Shown here piece by piece: positions 24,946 to 33,096 of a DNA stretch of 58,798 bases (its first letter is position 1; each line of letters opens with the position of its first letter). The DNA is from CAYOSU01 sp964541255. GTDB taxonomy: Bacteria; Bacillota; Clostridia; Christensenellales; CAMQZB01. The stretch lies in assembly GCA_964541255.1 (NCBI GenBank), contig CAZIPL010000005.1, positions 1-58,798 of the forward strand, given 5' to 3'. The notes beneath the pieces were generated by a model. It saw nothing but the letters and a program-made list of their open reading frames with translations. It was not told the DNA's origin and made no database searches. Position numbers and translations under genes: made by a program.

Positions 24946-25828
24946 TTTTCTCTCCTTTCGGTTTCTCGTTCATTTTTTTCTTCCAATACGGAATTGCCAA
25001 GAATATCGCAACGACGATTGCCGACAGCATTTTTAGCAAGTCTGTATCGAAACCCAAAGCGATTATAACTTGATATACGATGTAATATAAAACTCCGCCG
25101 AGCGCCGCGCCGAAAAGTTTTACTGCGAAATTGTGGCTTATCATCTTGACGACCGTCGTTCCGATGATTATAGCTGCAAGTGCGATTACTATCGCGCCTC
25201 GTCCCATGTTTATGTCGGCAAAGCCTTGGTATTGCGCCAAAAGCGCGCCCGACAACGCCACCAATCCGTTAGAAAGCATAAGCGCGAAAATCTTGCAAAA
25301 ACTCGTATTTATGCCTTGCGCGCGCGCCATTTTTTCGTTTGCGCCCGTCGCTCTTATCGCAGAACCGAACTCCGTTCCGAAGAACCAATATAGCAATGCT
25401 ATTATAACCGCAACAAATCCGAGTAAAACAAGTATCGAGGGAACTATCTTAAGCTGTGTAACTATTAGCTTCAACGTTCTCGAGTTAAGCGCTCTATTTG
25501 CCTGTCCGAGTATCTTTAAGTTTACAGACCAAAGAGCAAGCTGAGTTAATATTCCTGCCAATATCGGCGGTATGCCCATTTTAGTATGAAACAGCCCCGT
25601 AACAAGTCCGCAAAGCATTCCCGCAACAAACGCCGCAAGCATTGCTATCCAAACGTTTACGCCGTTTATTAACAGCATTGCGGCGACCGATGCGCCCGTG
25701 CAAATAGAGCCGTCCACCGTAAGATCGGAAAAATCAAGCACACGGTAGCTTATATATAAGCCTATTGCCGTTATTCCCCATATTAGTCCTTGCGCAACCG
25801 CGCCCGGGATAGCGTTTAATATACCCAT
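24938..25828 (-). CDS. ABC transporter permease (TrpY-like)
   Basis: 296 residues, eight to nine membrane helices. It resembles the branched-chain-type permease family that pairs with PF04392-type binding proteins: ISYRVLDFSDLTVDGSICTGA near 27-47 and GLVALSGALLAQYQGFADINMGRG near 200. Forms the membrane channel with the ATPase; only one permease gene is present, so it should act as a homodimer. SD AAGGAG. Confidence 0.9.
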   Translation of the reverse strand: MGILNAIPGAVAQGLIWGITAIGLYISYRVLDFSDLTVDGSICTGASVAAMLLINGVNVWIAMLAAFVAGMLCGLVTGLFHTKMGIPPILAGILTQLALWSVNLKILGQANRALNSRTLKLIVTQLKIVPSILVLLGFVAVIIALLYWFFGTEFGSAIRATGANEKMARAQGINTSFCKIFALMLSNGLVALSGALLAQYQGFADINMGRGAIVIALAAIIIGTTVVKMISHNFAVKLFGAALGGVLYYIVYQVIIALGFDTDLLKMLSAIVVAIFLAIPYWKKKMNEKPKGEKNA

Positions 25829-25846
25829 ATTTTTCTCCTTATCTTA

Positions 25847-26833
25847 TTATCCTTCTATTTCTTCATAATCGGACGGAACGGTTATTCCCAAAGCATCGCA
25901 ACGAGCTTTAACGAATTTCTTGACGGGAGCTTCGTCGTATTGAATAGGCATAGCCGATATATCGGATTTGCCCAAAAGTATTTCTGCCGCCATCTTGCCC
26001 GTCTTTACGCCGATGTTATAGTAGCTTATCGAAAGCGTTGCAAAACCGCAACCTTTGCAAATACCCTCTTCGCCGGCAAATACGGGGATGCCTTTAAGGG
26101 TGCAAATCTGATCTATTATTCCCGTATTAGACGCTACGGTATTGTCCGTCGGAACGAAAATAAGATCTACTTTATCCGAAAGCTCCGTTAGTACGGGAGA
26201 AATATCGTTAGAATCGCTGAAAGTGCTCACGATAACAGTTTTGCCTGCTTTTTTCAAAAGATCTTCAACAACATCTGACTGATATTTGGAGTTTGCCTCT
26301 GCAGAGCAATACAAAATTCCAACCGTTTTAGCGTCGGGGACTAACGAAAGCATCATATTGACCTGCTCTTCGAGGGGCGCAAGGTCGCTCGTTCCCGAAA
26401 GATTTCCACCGATTGTGCCGTCGAAATCATCCATTCCGAGAGCAACGCCGTATGCCGTTATCGATGTTCCGAGAACAGGGATGTCTTCTGTTGCATTATA
26501 TGCAGCCTGGAAAGCTGCGGTAGCGTTAGCCATAATTAGATCAACCTTTTGCGATTTAAAGCTGTTAACTATCGTAGAGCAAGTATTCGAATCTCCTGCG
26601 GCATTGCCCTCTTTGAATTCAACGGTCTTGCCCTCTTTGGCAAGCTCTTCGGTGAGAGCGTCTTTGAAGCCTTTTGTCGCCGCGTCGAGTGCGTCGTGAG
26701 TTACAAGCTGGCATATGCCTACAACGAAATGATCCTTATTCTTCGGCTCTTTAGAACACGCAGAAAGAGAAACAAGAAGCAATACCGATAAGGCGATCGC
26801 TACGATTTTAGTTAATTTTCCTGACTTTTTCAT
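25847..26833 (-). CDS. ABC transporter substrate-binding lipoprotein (TrpX-like, PF04392 type)
   Basis: 328 residues. Signal peptide with lipobox LSAC (Cys near residue 26). The mature part shows the two-lobe ABC_sub_bind pattern: VGICQLVTHDALDAATKGF, NATAAFQAAYNATEDIPVLGTSIT, SLVPDAKTVGILYCSAEANS, VDLIFVPTDNTVAS, and IPVFAGEEGICKGCGFATLSISYYNIG. This family includes the proposed tryptophan importer TrpX. Here the upstream leader encodes a Tyr/Phe-rich peptide and contains no Trp codon, which argues for tyrosine and/or phenylalanine as substrate. SD AGGAG six to seven bases before ATG. Confidence 0.92.
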   Translation of the reverse strand: MKKSGKLTKIVAIALSVLLLVSLSACSKEPKNKDHFVVGICQLVTHDALDAATKGFKDALTEELAKEGKTVEFKEGNAAGDSNTCSTIVNSFKSQKVDLIMANATAAFQAAYNATEDIPVLGTSITAYGVALGMDDFDGTIGGNLSGTSDLAPLEEQVNMMLSLVPDAKTVGILYCSAEANSKYQSDVVEDLLKKAGKTVIVSTFSDSNDISPVLTELSDKVDLIFVPTDNTVASNTGIIDQICTLKGIPVFAGEEGICKGCGFATLSISYYNIGVKTGKMAAEILLGKSDISAMPIQYDEAPVKKFVKARCDALGITVPSDYEEIEG

Positions 26834-26895
26834 ATATATTCTCCTAAAAAATTGTCCGTTTTTTTCGAAAGCAAATTAAGCTTTGACGAAATATC

Positions 26896-26931
26896 GAATA
26901 AAAATAAGGACTTACCTTACGATAAGTCCTT
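26896..26931 (-). terminator. attenuator terminator in the ABC importer leader
   Basis: Minus strand AAGGACTTA / TAAGTCCTT, nine perfect pairs with an eight-base loop, followed by ATTTTTATT. It lies 44 bases after the leader peptide stop and 63 bases before the binding-protein start, so it can only act on the operon it precedes. Confidence 0.88.
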
Positions 26932-26974
26932 GTGTTCCGTTTTTATATAACGCAAAAATTATCGCAGCAATTAT

Positions 26975-27028
26975 TTACTCGATCTCCGTAAAGTAATAAT
27001 AGTAATAAAAGTAAAATACGTTTTTCAT
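26975..27028 (-). CDS. Tyr/Phe-rich leader peptide
   Basis: A 17-codon frame encoding MKNVFYFYYYYYFTEIE: six Tyr (five consecutive) and three Phe codons within nine positions. AGAGGA lies six to seven bases before its ATG, and a strong promoter sits 45 bases upstream. Nine bases past its stop begins TGCGATAA (26966-26959), which can pair with TTATCGTA (26925-26918) at the top of the downstream terminator. A ribosome stalled at the Tyr run would leave that segment free, and one reaching the stop would cover it. This is the layout of amino-acid-dependent transcription attenuation. Confidence 0.85.
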   Translation of the reverse strand: MKNVFYFYYYYYFTEIE

Positions 27029-27072
27029 TGCGTTTCCTCTTTTAGCGCACTTTAGCACGCTAACTTGTTACA

Positions 27073-27101
27073 ATAATACTCTTCTTAAGAAAGTTTGTCA
27101 A
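27073..27101 (-). promoter_or_regulatory. promoter of the leader peptide and ABC importer operon
   Basis: Minus strand TTGACA (27096-27101), 17 bases, TATTAT (27073-27078). A hairpin TAGCGTGC-TAAA-GTGCGCTA follows near the transcript's 5' end. Confidence 0.85.
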
Positions 27102-27290
27102 CGATTTTTTCGACGTTTTTTCGATTATTTGAATTATTATGCTAAAAAATAAATTTTTATGCGAAAAGAAATTTCGACGAAAATAGACACGTACCGAGCT
27201 TTTCTCCCATTTTCCGATTGAATAATCGTGCTATCATTATCTTATCAAAAAGTCCGCGATAATATTTTTTGCGGCAAACAAGAGGTATTT

Positions 27291-27599
27291 ATGGAAATAA
27301 AGTATTCTTACTCCGATTCAACCCTCGTTTTATATTTCGTCGGGGAATTGGACGAGCATTCGGCAAAGCCCGCAAGAGAGCGGCTTGACGAGCTTATCGA
27401 CTCGCTGTATATCAAAAGCGCGATATACGAATTGTCGGGGCTTAACTTCACGGACTCGACAGGCATAGGTCTTATGCTGGGGCGATATAAAAAGCTCAAA
27501 AGCAAGGGTGCGGCGGTGTTTATCAAAAACCCCAAGCCCAACATCGAAAAGGTTCTCGTAACGTCGGGATTATATCAGGTCATGCCACGAATCGGCTGA
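27291..27599 (+). CDS. spoIIAA: anti-sigma F factor antagonist
   Basis: 102-residue STAS-domain protein. Start ATG 27291 with AGAGGT upstream. The phosphorylation loop is TDSTGIGLMLGRYK near residues 54-67, where SpoIIAB phosphorylates a Ser. In the forespore the unphosphorylated form binds SpoIIAB and releases sigma F. First gene of the three-gene spoIIA operon. Confidence 0.93.
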   Translation: MEIKYSYSDSTLVLYFVGELDEHSAKPARERLDELIDSLYIKSAIYELSGLNFTDSTGIGLMLGRYKKLKSKGAAVFIKNPKPNIEKVLVTSGLYQVMPRIG

Positions 27600-27611
27600 A
27601 AAGGAGAAAAG

Positions 27612-28025
27612 ATGGATAAAAGATTATATATGAAGTTCGGTGCCATATCGGAAAACGAATCGTTTGCAAGAAGCGCGGTCGCTTCGTTCGTGCTTGCGCT
27701 CAACCCCACCATCGAAGAAATCAACGACGTGAAAACCGCCGTTTCGGAAGCTGTAACCAATTGCGTGGTTCATGCATATAAAAACGCGGGCGACGTCGAA
27801 GTCGAAGTTCTTCTTAAAGAAAAAACCGCAGTCATCGAAATCAAAGACAGCGGAGTAGGCATCGAAGACCTACACGCCGCGATGAAGCCTTTTTATACGA
27901 CAAAGCCCGACGAAGAGCGAGCAGGACTCGGATTTGCCGTTATGCAAGCGCTGTGCGACAAGGTCGAAGTGGCGAAAAACACTCCTACGGGACTAATAGT
28001 CAGACTCACCAAAAACATAGGCTGA
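27612..28025 (+). CDS. spoIIAB: anti-sigma F factor, serine kinase
   Basis: 137 residues, GHKL ATPase fold: N-box EAVTNCVVHAY near 45-55, G1 box DSGVGIED near 79-86, G2 AGLGFAVMQ near 106-114. Binds sigma F and phosphorylates SpoIIAA. SD AAAGGAG; 12 bases after spoIIAA. Confidence 0.95.
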   Translation: MDKRLYMKFGAISENESFARSAVASFVLALNPTIEEINDVKTAVSEAVTNCVVHAYKNAGDVEVEVLLKEKTAVIEIKDSGVGIEDLHAAMKPFYTTKPDEERAGLGFAVMQALCDKVEVAKNTPTGLIVRLTKNIG

Positions 28026-28054
28026 AGTACATATCGAAAGCGAAGAGGTGTTTT

Positions 28055-28765
28055 ATGCTCGAACACGACGAAACAATGGAGCTTCTTACCAAAGCTAAAA
28101 AGGGCGACGAAAACGCGAAAGAGATTTTGCTCAAAGAAAACACGCCGCTTATTAAAAGCATAGTCAAGAGGTTTTTGAATAAGGGCGTCGAATACGACGA
28201 CCTTTTCTCCCTTGCATCTTTGGGGTTCGTTAAGGCGATAAATAACTTCGACGTAAGCTTCAACGTGCGGTTCTCTACTTACGCCGTTCCTCTTGTTATG
28301 GGCGAAATCAAAAGGTATCTTCGAGACGACGGATATATCAAAGTGTCGCGTGCAATCAAGGTGCTGTCCTTCAAAATATCGCGATACCTTGACGAATACA
28401 AGCTAAAAAACCAAGAAGAGCCGAAAATCTCAGAAATAGCAGAAAAATTCGACGTTTCGGAAGAAGACGTCATTTACGCACTCGATTCTTCAAAAACGCC
28501 CGTTTCGGTTTTCGATCGCTCCGAAGAAGACGACACGCCGCTTCTCGACAAGCTTAAAGGTGCGGACAAAACCGACAAGGTGGACGAGCTTCTCATTCTC
28601 AAAGACGGCATATCCAAGCTCGACGAAAGGGAACGAAAGATTCTTATTCTTCGCTATTATCGCGATATGACGCAAACCCAAATAGCCAACCACTTCGGAC
28701 TTTCGCAAGTGCAGATTTCAAGAATTGAAAGCAAAATCTATGAAAAGCTCAAAAAAGAATTCTGA
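28055..28765 (+). CDS. sigF: RNA polymerase sigma-F factor
   Basis: Forespore-specific sigma factor, 236 residues from ATG 28055 (GAGGTG upstream). Region 2 reads EYDDLFSLASLGFVKAINNFD then RFSTYAVPLVMGEIKRYLRDD; region 3 SRAIKVLSFKISRYLDEY; region 4 ERERKILILRYYRDMTQTQIANHFGLSQVQISRIES. The gene order AA-AB-F is the standard sporulation operon and identifies the organism as spore-forming or recently so. A terminator follows at 28853. Confidence 0.95.
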   Translation: MLEHDETMELLTKAKKGDENAKEILLKENTPLIKSIVKRFLNKGVEYDDLFSLASLGFVKAINNFDVSFNVRFSTYAVPLVMGEIKRYLRDDGYIKVSRAIKVLSFKISRYLDEYKLKNQEEPKISEIAEKFDVSEEDVIYALDSSKTPVSVFDRSEEDDTPLLDKLKGADKTDKVDELLILKDGISKLDERERKILILRYYRDMTQTQIANHFGLSQVQISRIESKIYEKLKKEF

Positions 28766-28852
28766 TAAAAGCTACTATCAAAAGCAACCCGAAAAAGCTT
28801 ATTTTGGCAAAAATATCAAAAGAATACCATCCTGCTCAATACTTCCCAAAAG

Positions 28853-28889
28853 AAAAACGTCCGACAAATCACAAATCGGACGTTTTTTC
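28853..28889 (+). terminator. terminator of the spoIIA operon
   Basis: AAAAACGTCCGA / TCGGACGTTTTTT with an 11-base loop, about 90 bases after the sigF stop. Confidence 0.9.
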
Positions 28890-29014
28890 TATTCTAAACT
28901 TGGGGATTATTCATATTATTTTTCATGCGATTCGGCTTTCATAAGCGTATTTTTTATTGCAGCTTTGTCGCGCTTTGAACTAATCTCAAACCGCAAAAGT
29001 CTCGAAAGCCAAGA

Positions 29015-30286
29015 TTATTTTTCCGTTATTTTATATATAACTCCCTTATCGCCGTCGGCGTTTTTGATTTCAACCTTATAATCCAAAAGCTTCAACGCAC
29101 GTTGAATAATATTAAGACCAAGACCGAAATTGCCGTTTTGCCCTTTCATGAAAGGCTCGAATATTCTCACGAAAATCTCTTCTTCGATCTTGTCTCCGTC
29201 GTTTTCGATGACGAGCAAGCCCTTTTTCATCGTAATGTTTATGTTTTTCGCGCCGTGCTTGATATTGTTGTCGAAGATATTTTCGATGATATTTTTCCAA
29301 ATATCGCTGTTTCCTCGCCATTCCGAACGTTCAAGCTCCGCCGTGAAGTGTACGTTGGGCGCACGCTTATCGTACTTTTCGAGCATTTCGAACATCACTT
29401 CGGCAAGAATTATCTTTTCGTATCTTTGCGGCACTTCGCTCGTTTCGATATGATAAAGCTTGTTGATATTCATTATCTTCGTGACGCGATCTAAAAGTAC
29501 GTCCGTCTCTTCTTTGATTATCGACGTAGATTTCTTTATGTCGCCGTCTTTATATATGCCGTCTTCTATTCCCTCGGCATACATTTTTATCGTCGTTATC
29601 GGCGTTTTAAGCTCGTGCGATATGTTTTGAAGAAGTCGTTGCTTTTGCTCCGTCGCTTCTTTAATCTCGTCCTTATATACGTCTATCGTGTCGGAAAGAG
29701 ATTGCAATTCTTTCGACATACACTTTTTCTTGACGCTTTCGTCCGTAACGGCACGCTCGATTGAATGAATCGAACGGGACACATACGAAAACCACACCAG
29801 CAAGAATATGATCGGGATAATCATAAACACCATCGAAAGGAAGACGTATCTCATAAGGCTTTCGCTTGCAAAAATTCCACCGGACTCGGTGAAAGATATT
29901 TTCGCGCTGCCGTCTTCGTAGACTCTGCAGACATAATAGATATATCCGCCGGATCTAAGTCGAACGTTGCCCTTGCTGTCTCCTACCGGTTTTTCGCGAA
30001 CGTTTTCGATCATCTCGTTTATTTCGTCGAACGTCAGATTATTCTCGGTGTCTTTGAGGTTGACGTGTTCTATCCCGCCGTTGCTGTCTATTATCATCAA
30101 CGAGTTCAAAAGCCTATTCGAATCGGAAAAGGTCAAATCGAGCTGATAATTAAGCGTGCTGTAGATATTCTTCGAAACGGCAAGACGCAAAATAGGCGTT
30201 ATGCAAGAAAATACCAGAACGGGAATCGCAACGATACAACAGACGACGATTATCAATATTTGCGTTGATAGTTTCAGTCTGTTCAT
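29015..30286 (-). CDS. membrane sensor histidine kinase
   Basis: 423 residues. Membrane helices at ~8-32 and ~147-168 flank an extracellular sensor of ~115 residues. A dimerisation region follows with phospho-acceptor QNISHELKTPITTIKMYAEG (His near 224), then the ATPase domain: N-box IIENIFDNNIKHG, G1 in IENDGDKI, G2 FGLGLNIIQRAL. The phrase NISHELKTP marks the HisKA/OmpR-type kinases. Starts inside the stop of the response regulator gene (ATGA overlap), so they form one unit. Stimulus unknown. Confidence 0.93.
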   Translation of the reverse strand: MNRLKLSTQILIIVVCCIVAIPVLVFSCITPILRLAVSKNIYSTLNYQLDLTFSDSNRLLNSLMIIDSNGGIEHVNLKDTENNLTFDEINEMIENVREKPVGDSKGNVRLRSGGYIYYVCRVYEDGSAKISFTESGGIFASESLMRYVFLSMVFMIIPIIFLLVWFSYVSRSIHSIERAVTDESVKKKCMSKELQSLSDTIDVYKDEIKEATEQKQRLLQNISHELKTPITTIKMYAEGIEDGIYKDGDIKKSTSIIKEETDVLLDRVTKIMNINKLYHIETSEVPQRYEKIILAEVMFEMLEKYDKRAPNVHFTAELERSEWRGNSDIWKNIIENIFDNNIKHGAKNINITMKKGLLVIENDGDKIEEEIFVRIFEPFMKGQNGNFGLGLNIIQRALKLLDYKVEIKNADGDKGVIYKITEK

Positions 30287-30936
30287 TGAAGCTTATATCC
30301 GTACCCGTAAATCGTTTCTATGTCGGCATCGGGAAGCTTTCCGCGAAGTCGTCTCATAAGGTCGTCAACGACTCTGTCGCTTCCGAAATAGTTCTCTTCC
30401 CAAACGTTGCTCAAAATCTTGTCGCGCGACAACGCAACGTTTTTGTTTTTAAGTAAATATATGAAAAGTTCGAATTCTTTTGTCGTCAAATCGATAGGCT
30501 TATCACCGTCTTTGACAAGTCTCGATTCCACATCGACGGTGTAGTTTTTATATTGCGGCTTCATATCGGGCTTCATATATGTTCTTTTTATGATATTGTT
30601 TACGCGCAAAACAACCTCTCTCGGAGAAAACGGCTTTGCGACATAATCGTCTGCGCCCATCTCGAAGCCCAGAATCTTGTCGTAATCCTTATCTCTTGCG
30701 GAGATAAATATCGCGGGAGTCGTGTTGTGCTTTCTTATCTCGCGAAGAATGTTATATCCGCTCATATCCGACTCGAGCATTATGTCGAGAATATATAAAT
30801 CGGCAGGATCGCTTATGTGCTTAATCGCATCCGCCTCGGAAGAATAATGAGTAACCTCATATCCCTCGTTTTCAAGATATGACTTCAACAAAGAGCTTAT
30901 ATTGCGATCGTCTTCAACAAGAAAAATTTTGTACAT
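30283..30936 (-). CDS. OmpR-family response regulator
   Basis: 217 residues from ATG 30936, which has GGAG nine bases upstream and gives the canonical MYKIFLVEDDRNISSLL start; a longer frame to 30984 has no ribosome site. Receiver domain: DD near residues 9-10, phospho-Asp in YILDIM near 50, Lys in AKPF. C-terminal winged-helix: LTTKEFELFIYLLKNKN and VVDDLMRRLRGKL, ETIYGYGYKL. Partner of the downstream kinase. An upstream direct-repeat promoter (31223-31265) may be a target. Confidence 0.93.
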   Translation of the reverse strand: MYKIFLVEDDRNISSLLKSYLENEGYEVTHYSSEADAIKHISDPADLYILDIMLESDMSGYNILREIRKHNTTPAIFISARDKDYDKILGFEMGADDYVAKPFSPREVVLRVNNIIKRTYMKPDMKPQYKNYTVDVESRLVKDGDKPIDLTTKEFELFIYLLKNKNVALSRDKILSNVWEENYFGSDRVVDDLMRRLRGKLPDADIETIYGYGYKLQ

Positions 30937-31222
30937 TTTTTCACACTCCGAATTCACACGTATATAAAGGTTTTCTTTCGACATGTTAATCTTTTATAAG
31001 TTCGATAAAAATATTGCGATTCGATTGCGGTTTTCATAATTCCAAACATTCGGCGAATATTCATCGAAAATCTTTTTTATATAGCTTACCGATCGATTTG
31101 CGAATTTCCATTAAACTTAGCAATAAACGATTAGAATAACATTACACGCAGAAAGTTTTCCATATTGTTATTCTACCACACAAAAAGCCAAAGGGGAATA
31201 TATATTTTTGATTTTTCGCCTT

Positions 31223-31265
31223 TTCACACAAGTTTAACACAACTTTTTTGTAATTAAACTATAAT
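31223..31265 (+). promoter_or_regulatory. Pho-box-like direct repeats plus -10
   Basis: TTCACA (31223-31228), TTAACA (31234-31239) and TTTTTG (31245-31250), spaced exactly 11 bases, then TATAAT at 31260-31265 with no -35. Direct TTNACA repeats with 11-base period, placed about -22 to -49, are the layout of PhoP-type activated promoters. The two-component system next door is an obvious candidate regulator. Confidence 0.5.
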
Positions 31266-31271
31266 CGCGTG

Positions 31272-31402
31272 TTAATATATAATCACAAAACAAATGAACG
31301 ATAGGTTAGATACTTGTTTCATTTTGTTAATCATATTTTTTCCTACCTATATATTTCCTTTTAGCAAAGCGCCCGCTTTTTTCAAAGCGGACGTTTTGTT
31401 TT
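31272..31402 (+). ncRNA. candidate small RNA
   Basis: From the predicted start (~31272) to the terminator at 31402, about 130 nt. It contains a pairing ATAGGT...ACCTAT and ends in a GC-rich hairpin with a T-run. No supported reading frame. Speculative. Confidence 0.35.
31363..31402 (+). terminator. terminator, plus strand
   Basis: GCAAAGCGCCCGCTTT / AAAGCGGACGTTTTG with a short loop, followed by TTTTGTTTTT. The T-run exists only on the plus strand, though no plus-strand gene is recognised upstream. Confidence 0.75.
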
Positions 31403-31521
31403 TATGGGTTTTTATTTTAAAAAAATATAATTCTCGTTTTTGTTTTTCAAAAACCGCAATCTTTTTTTCAATACTTGTTTATATTTAGCTTTCGTTTTGA
31501 TGCTTTATATAATCGATTCTT

Positions 31522-32274
31522 TCAATCGGTATTTTTGATTACATATTTTGCCGTCAAAACTTCTTTTTCGGACAAGCTTTCAAAAATAAGCTCTCTTTCG
31601 AAGTCTTTCTCAAAATTAGTCAAAACGGTATCGAGGAAAAACATAAATATTCCCAAATCGACTTTGTTGAAATATTCGATTTTTTCGACAGGTATAAGTC
31701 CTACGCTTTCGCGTTTTCTGATTATAGAAAGAGTATCGTCCTTTTCGACGACAAGCCACGGTTGCGAATTGACTGCCGACGGAGCAAACCTTGCGACGTC
31801 GCCGATTTCAGCATATTTTTCGCCACGCCAAATATCTTTAAGCTCTTTGCGATTGAATTCTTCGTCGCTTTGACGTAAAGACTCCGTCGGAACTTTTCCT
31901 ATCGCGATAAGAATTGCAAAACTAAGTCCCTCTTTCTCGGCAATTTCGGGTTTTGCCATGCCGTACCAGCACGAGCCTATACCCTTGCTTTCAAGGAAAA
32001 GATCGACCTGCTCGCCGATATACCCGATGTTTTCAAGCCAGCCTTCCGTTTTTTGACTGTAAAACAAAATCGCATATTCGCCGACTTTAAGCGTTGTGCG
32101 CTCTTTTTCGACAAGCTCGGTTTTTACTTCGATTTTATCGTCAAGCGGCACGGCGTTTTCCAAAAAAGCTCTTATTTCGGAAAGTTCGCTTTCCGTGATA
32201 TTTCCCGTCATCTCTTCGAACTTGTGGTATGAACGCCTCTTTTTAAGCATCAAATAATATTCGTTATTCGTCAT
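31522..32274 (-). CDS. nitroreductase family protein (TM1586-like)
   Basis: 250 residues from ATG 32274 with AAGGAG eight bases upstream. Starts YYLMLKKRRSYHKF, the FMN-phosphate-binding Arg/Ser region typical of nitroreductases. Mid-part GYIGEQVDLFLESKGIGSCWYGMAKPE and later FAPSAVNSQPWLVV (a second nitroreductase-like phrase) fit the tandem TM1586 type (PF14512). Probably a flavin-dependent oxidoreductase; substrate unknown. Follows ogt by 38 bases in the same operon. Confidence 0.88.
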   Translation of the reverse strand: MTNNEYYLMLKKRRSYHKFEEMTGNITESELSEIRAFLENAVPLDDKIEVKTELVEKERTTLKVGEYAILFYSQKTEGWLENIGYIGEQVDLFLESKGIGSCWYGMAKPEIAEKEGLSFAILIAIGKVPTESLRQSDEEFNRKELKDIWRGEKYAEIGDVARFAPSAVNSQPWLVVEKDDTLSIIRKRESVGLIPVEKIEYFNKVDLGIFMFFLDTVLTNFEKDFERELIFESLSEKEVLTAKYVIKNTD

Positions 32275-32312
32275 TATCTTTCTCCTTAATCGTTTTTTAA
32301 AACCTTTTATTA

Positions 32313-32762
32313 TTACGAAAATGTTTTTTCGATATCTATAAGTCTCTTTTTGTTGCAAAGTCCGCCGCCGTAACCCGTAAGCTCTCCGTCTTTACCTATT
32401 ACCCTATGGCAAGGAACGATTATTCCGACAGGGTTGTTGTGGCACGCACCGCCTACGGCTCTTGTTGCGGCAGGATTTCCTATTCTTCGAGCGAGTTCGC
32501 CGTACGATATCGTGTCGCCGTAGGGAATTTTTTCAAGTTCGTGCCAAACTTTTTCCCTAAAACATGTTCCTTTTGCCACATACTTCAAATCGAATCGTTT
32601 TCTTTTCCCCGAAAAATACTCCGCAAGCTGTTCTTTTACGCTCTCTCCGAAAGGCGAAAGAGAACTACTTTCCCCTTTTTCAAACGATAGCTCATAGATT
32701 ACTTCGAAGTCGTGAGATATCTTTATCGAAAAACCGTTCGTTTCAAAGTATTCCGTCGTCAT
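32313..32762 (-). CDS. ogt: methylated-DNA-[protein]-cysteine S-methyltransferase
   Basis: Suicide repair enzyme moving alkyl groups from O6-guanine to its own Cys. 149 residues. Active site IIVPCHRVIG near 115-124 with acceptor Cys; DNA-binding wing KIPYGDTISYGELARRIG; RAVGGACHNNP preceding. Four bases after the DUF1294 gene, thus operonic with XRE-DUF1294-ogt-nitroreductase. Ribosome site weak, consistent with coupling. Confidence 0.95.
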   Translation of the reverse strand: MTTEYFETNGFSIKISHDFEVIYELSFEKGESSSLSPFGESVKEQLAEYFSGKRKRFDLKYVAKGTCFREKVWHELEKIPYGDTISYGELARRIGNPAATRAVGGACHNNPVGIIVPCHRVIGKDGELTGYGGGLCNKKRLIDIEKTFS

Positions 32763-32766
32763 AAGA

Positions 32767-33096
32767 TTAAACCATAAGGGGAGAAATGCCGAGTGTGAAT
32801 GTAAACAAAAAATAGAACGCCAAAACGTTTATCACAGCCAAAATCGGCATAAAGACCACAAAGTACCAATGCTTTGTTTTGTGGCGGAATATAATCATTC
32901 CAAGCGTCGTTCCCACTCCGCCGAAAAGCACCGCCACCCAAAAGAGCGTAGATTCTTTTATTCTCCAATCACCTTTTTTCGCTTTGGCTTTATCTATTCC
33001 CATAACCGCAAAGCCGATGACGGTCATAACGGCAAACGCCGCAACGACAACCGTTTGATATGTCGACAACGCGATATTTCCAAGTAGCACATTCAT
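32767..33096 (-). CDS. DUF1294 family membrane protein
   Basis: 109 residues with three to four membrane helices. The family signature is present: GIDKAKAKKGDWRIKESTLF, then FGGVGTTLGMIIFRHKTKHWYF. Function of the family unknown. Overlaps the XRE regulator stop by one base; SD GAGGAG. Confidence 0.9.
   Translation of the reverse strand: MNVLLGNIALSTYQTVVVAAFAVMTVIGFAVMGIDKAKAKKGDWRIKESTLFWVAVLFGGVGTTLGMIIFRHKTKHWYFVVFMPILAVINVLAFYFLFTFTLGISPLMV

Larger units (their letters stand above)
30937..31521. other. long intergenic region with inverted repeat and possible small RNA
   Basis: Between the divergent response regulator and the end of the nitroreductase gene. It contains perfect 10-bp arms TAGAATAACA (31132-31141) / TGTTATTCTA (31166-31175), a Pho-box-like promoter facing right (31223-31265), and a terminator at 31363-31402. 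No convincing protein gene: the 64-codon plus-strand frame at 31294 has no ribosome site and runs through the terminator. Confidence 0.6.

Noticed and set aside
26834..27072. A T-box riboswitch before the TrpXYZ-like importer
   Set aside because: The leader lacks the T-box consensus (AGGGTGGNACCGCG) and a Stem I-sized 5' region; the transcript is short and contains a translated leader peptide instead.
27180..27290. Sigma-H promoter for the spoIIA operon (GAAT-type -10 near 27220)
   Set aside because: A GAAT word is present but no acceptable AGGA-type -35 at the right distance was seen, so it is not listed as a feature.
31294..31488. 64-codon plus-strand frame in the intergenic region
   Set aside because: No ribosome site, and the frame runs straight through a strong terminator.
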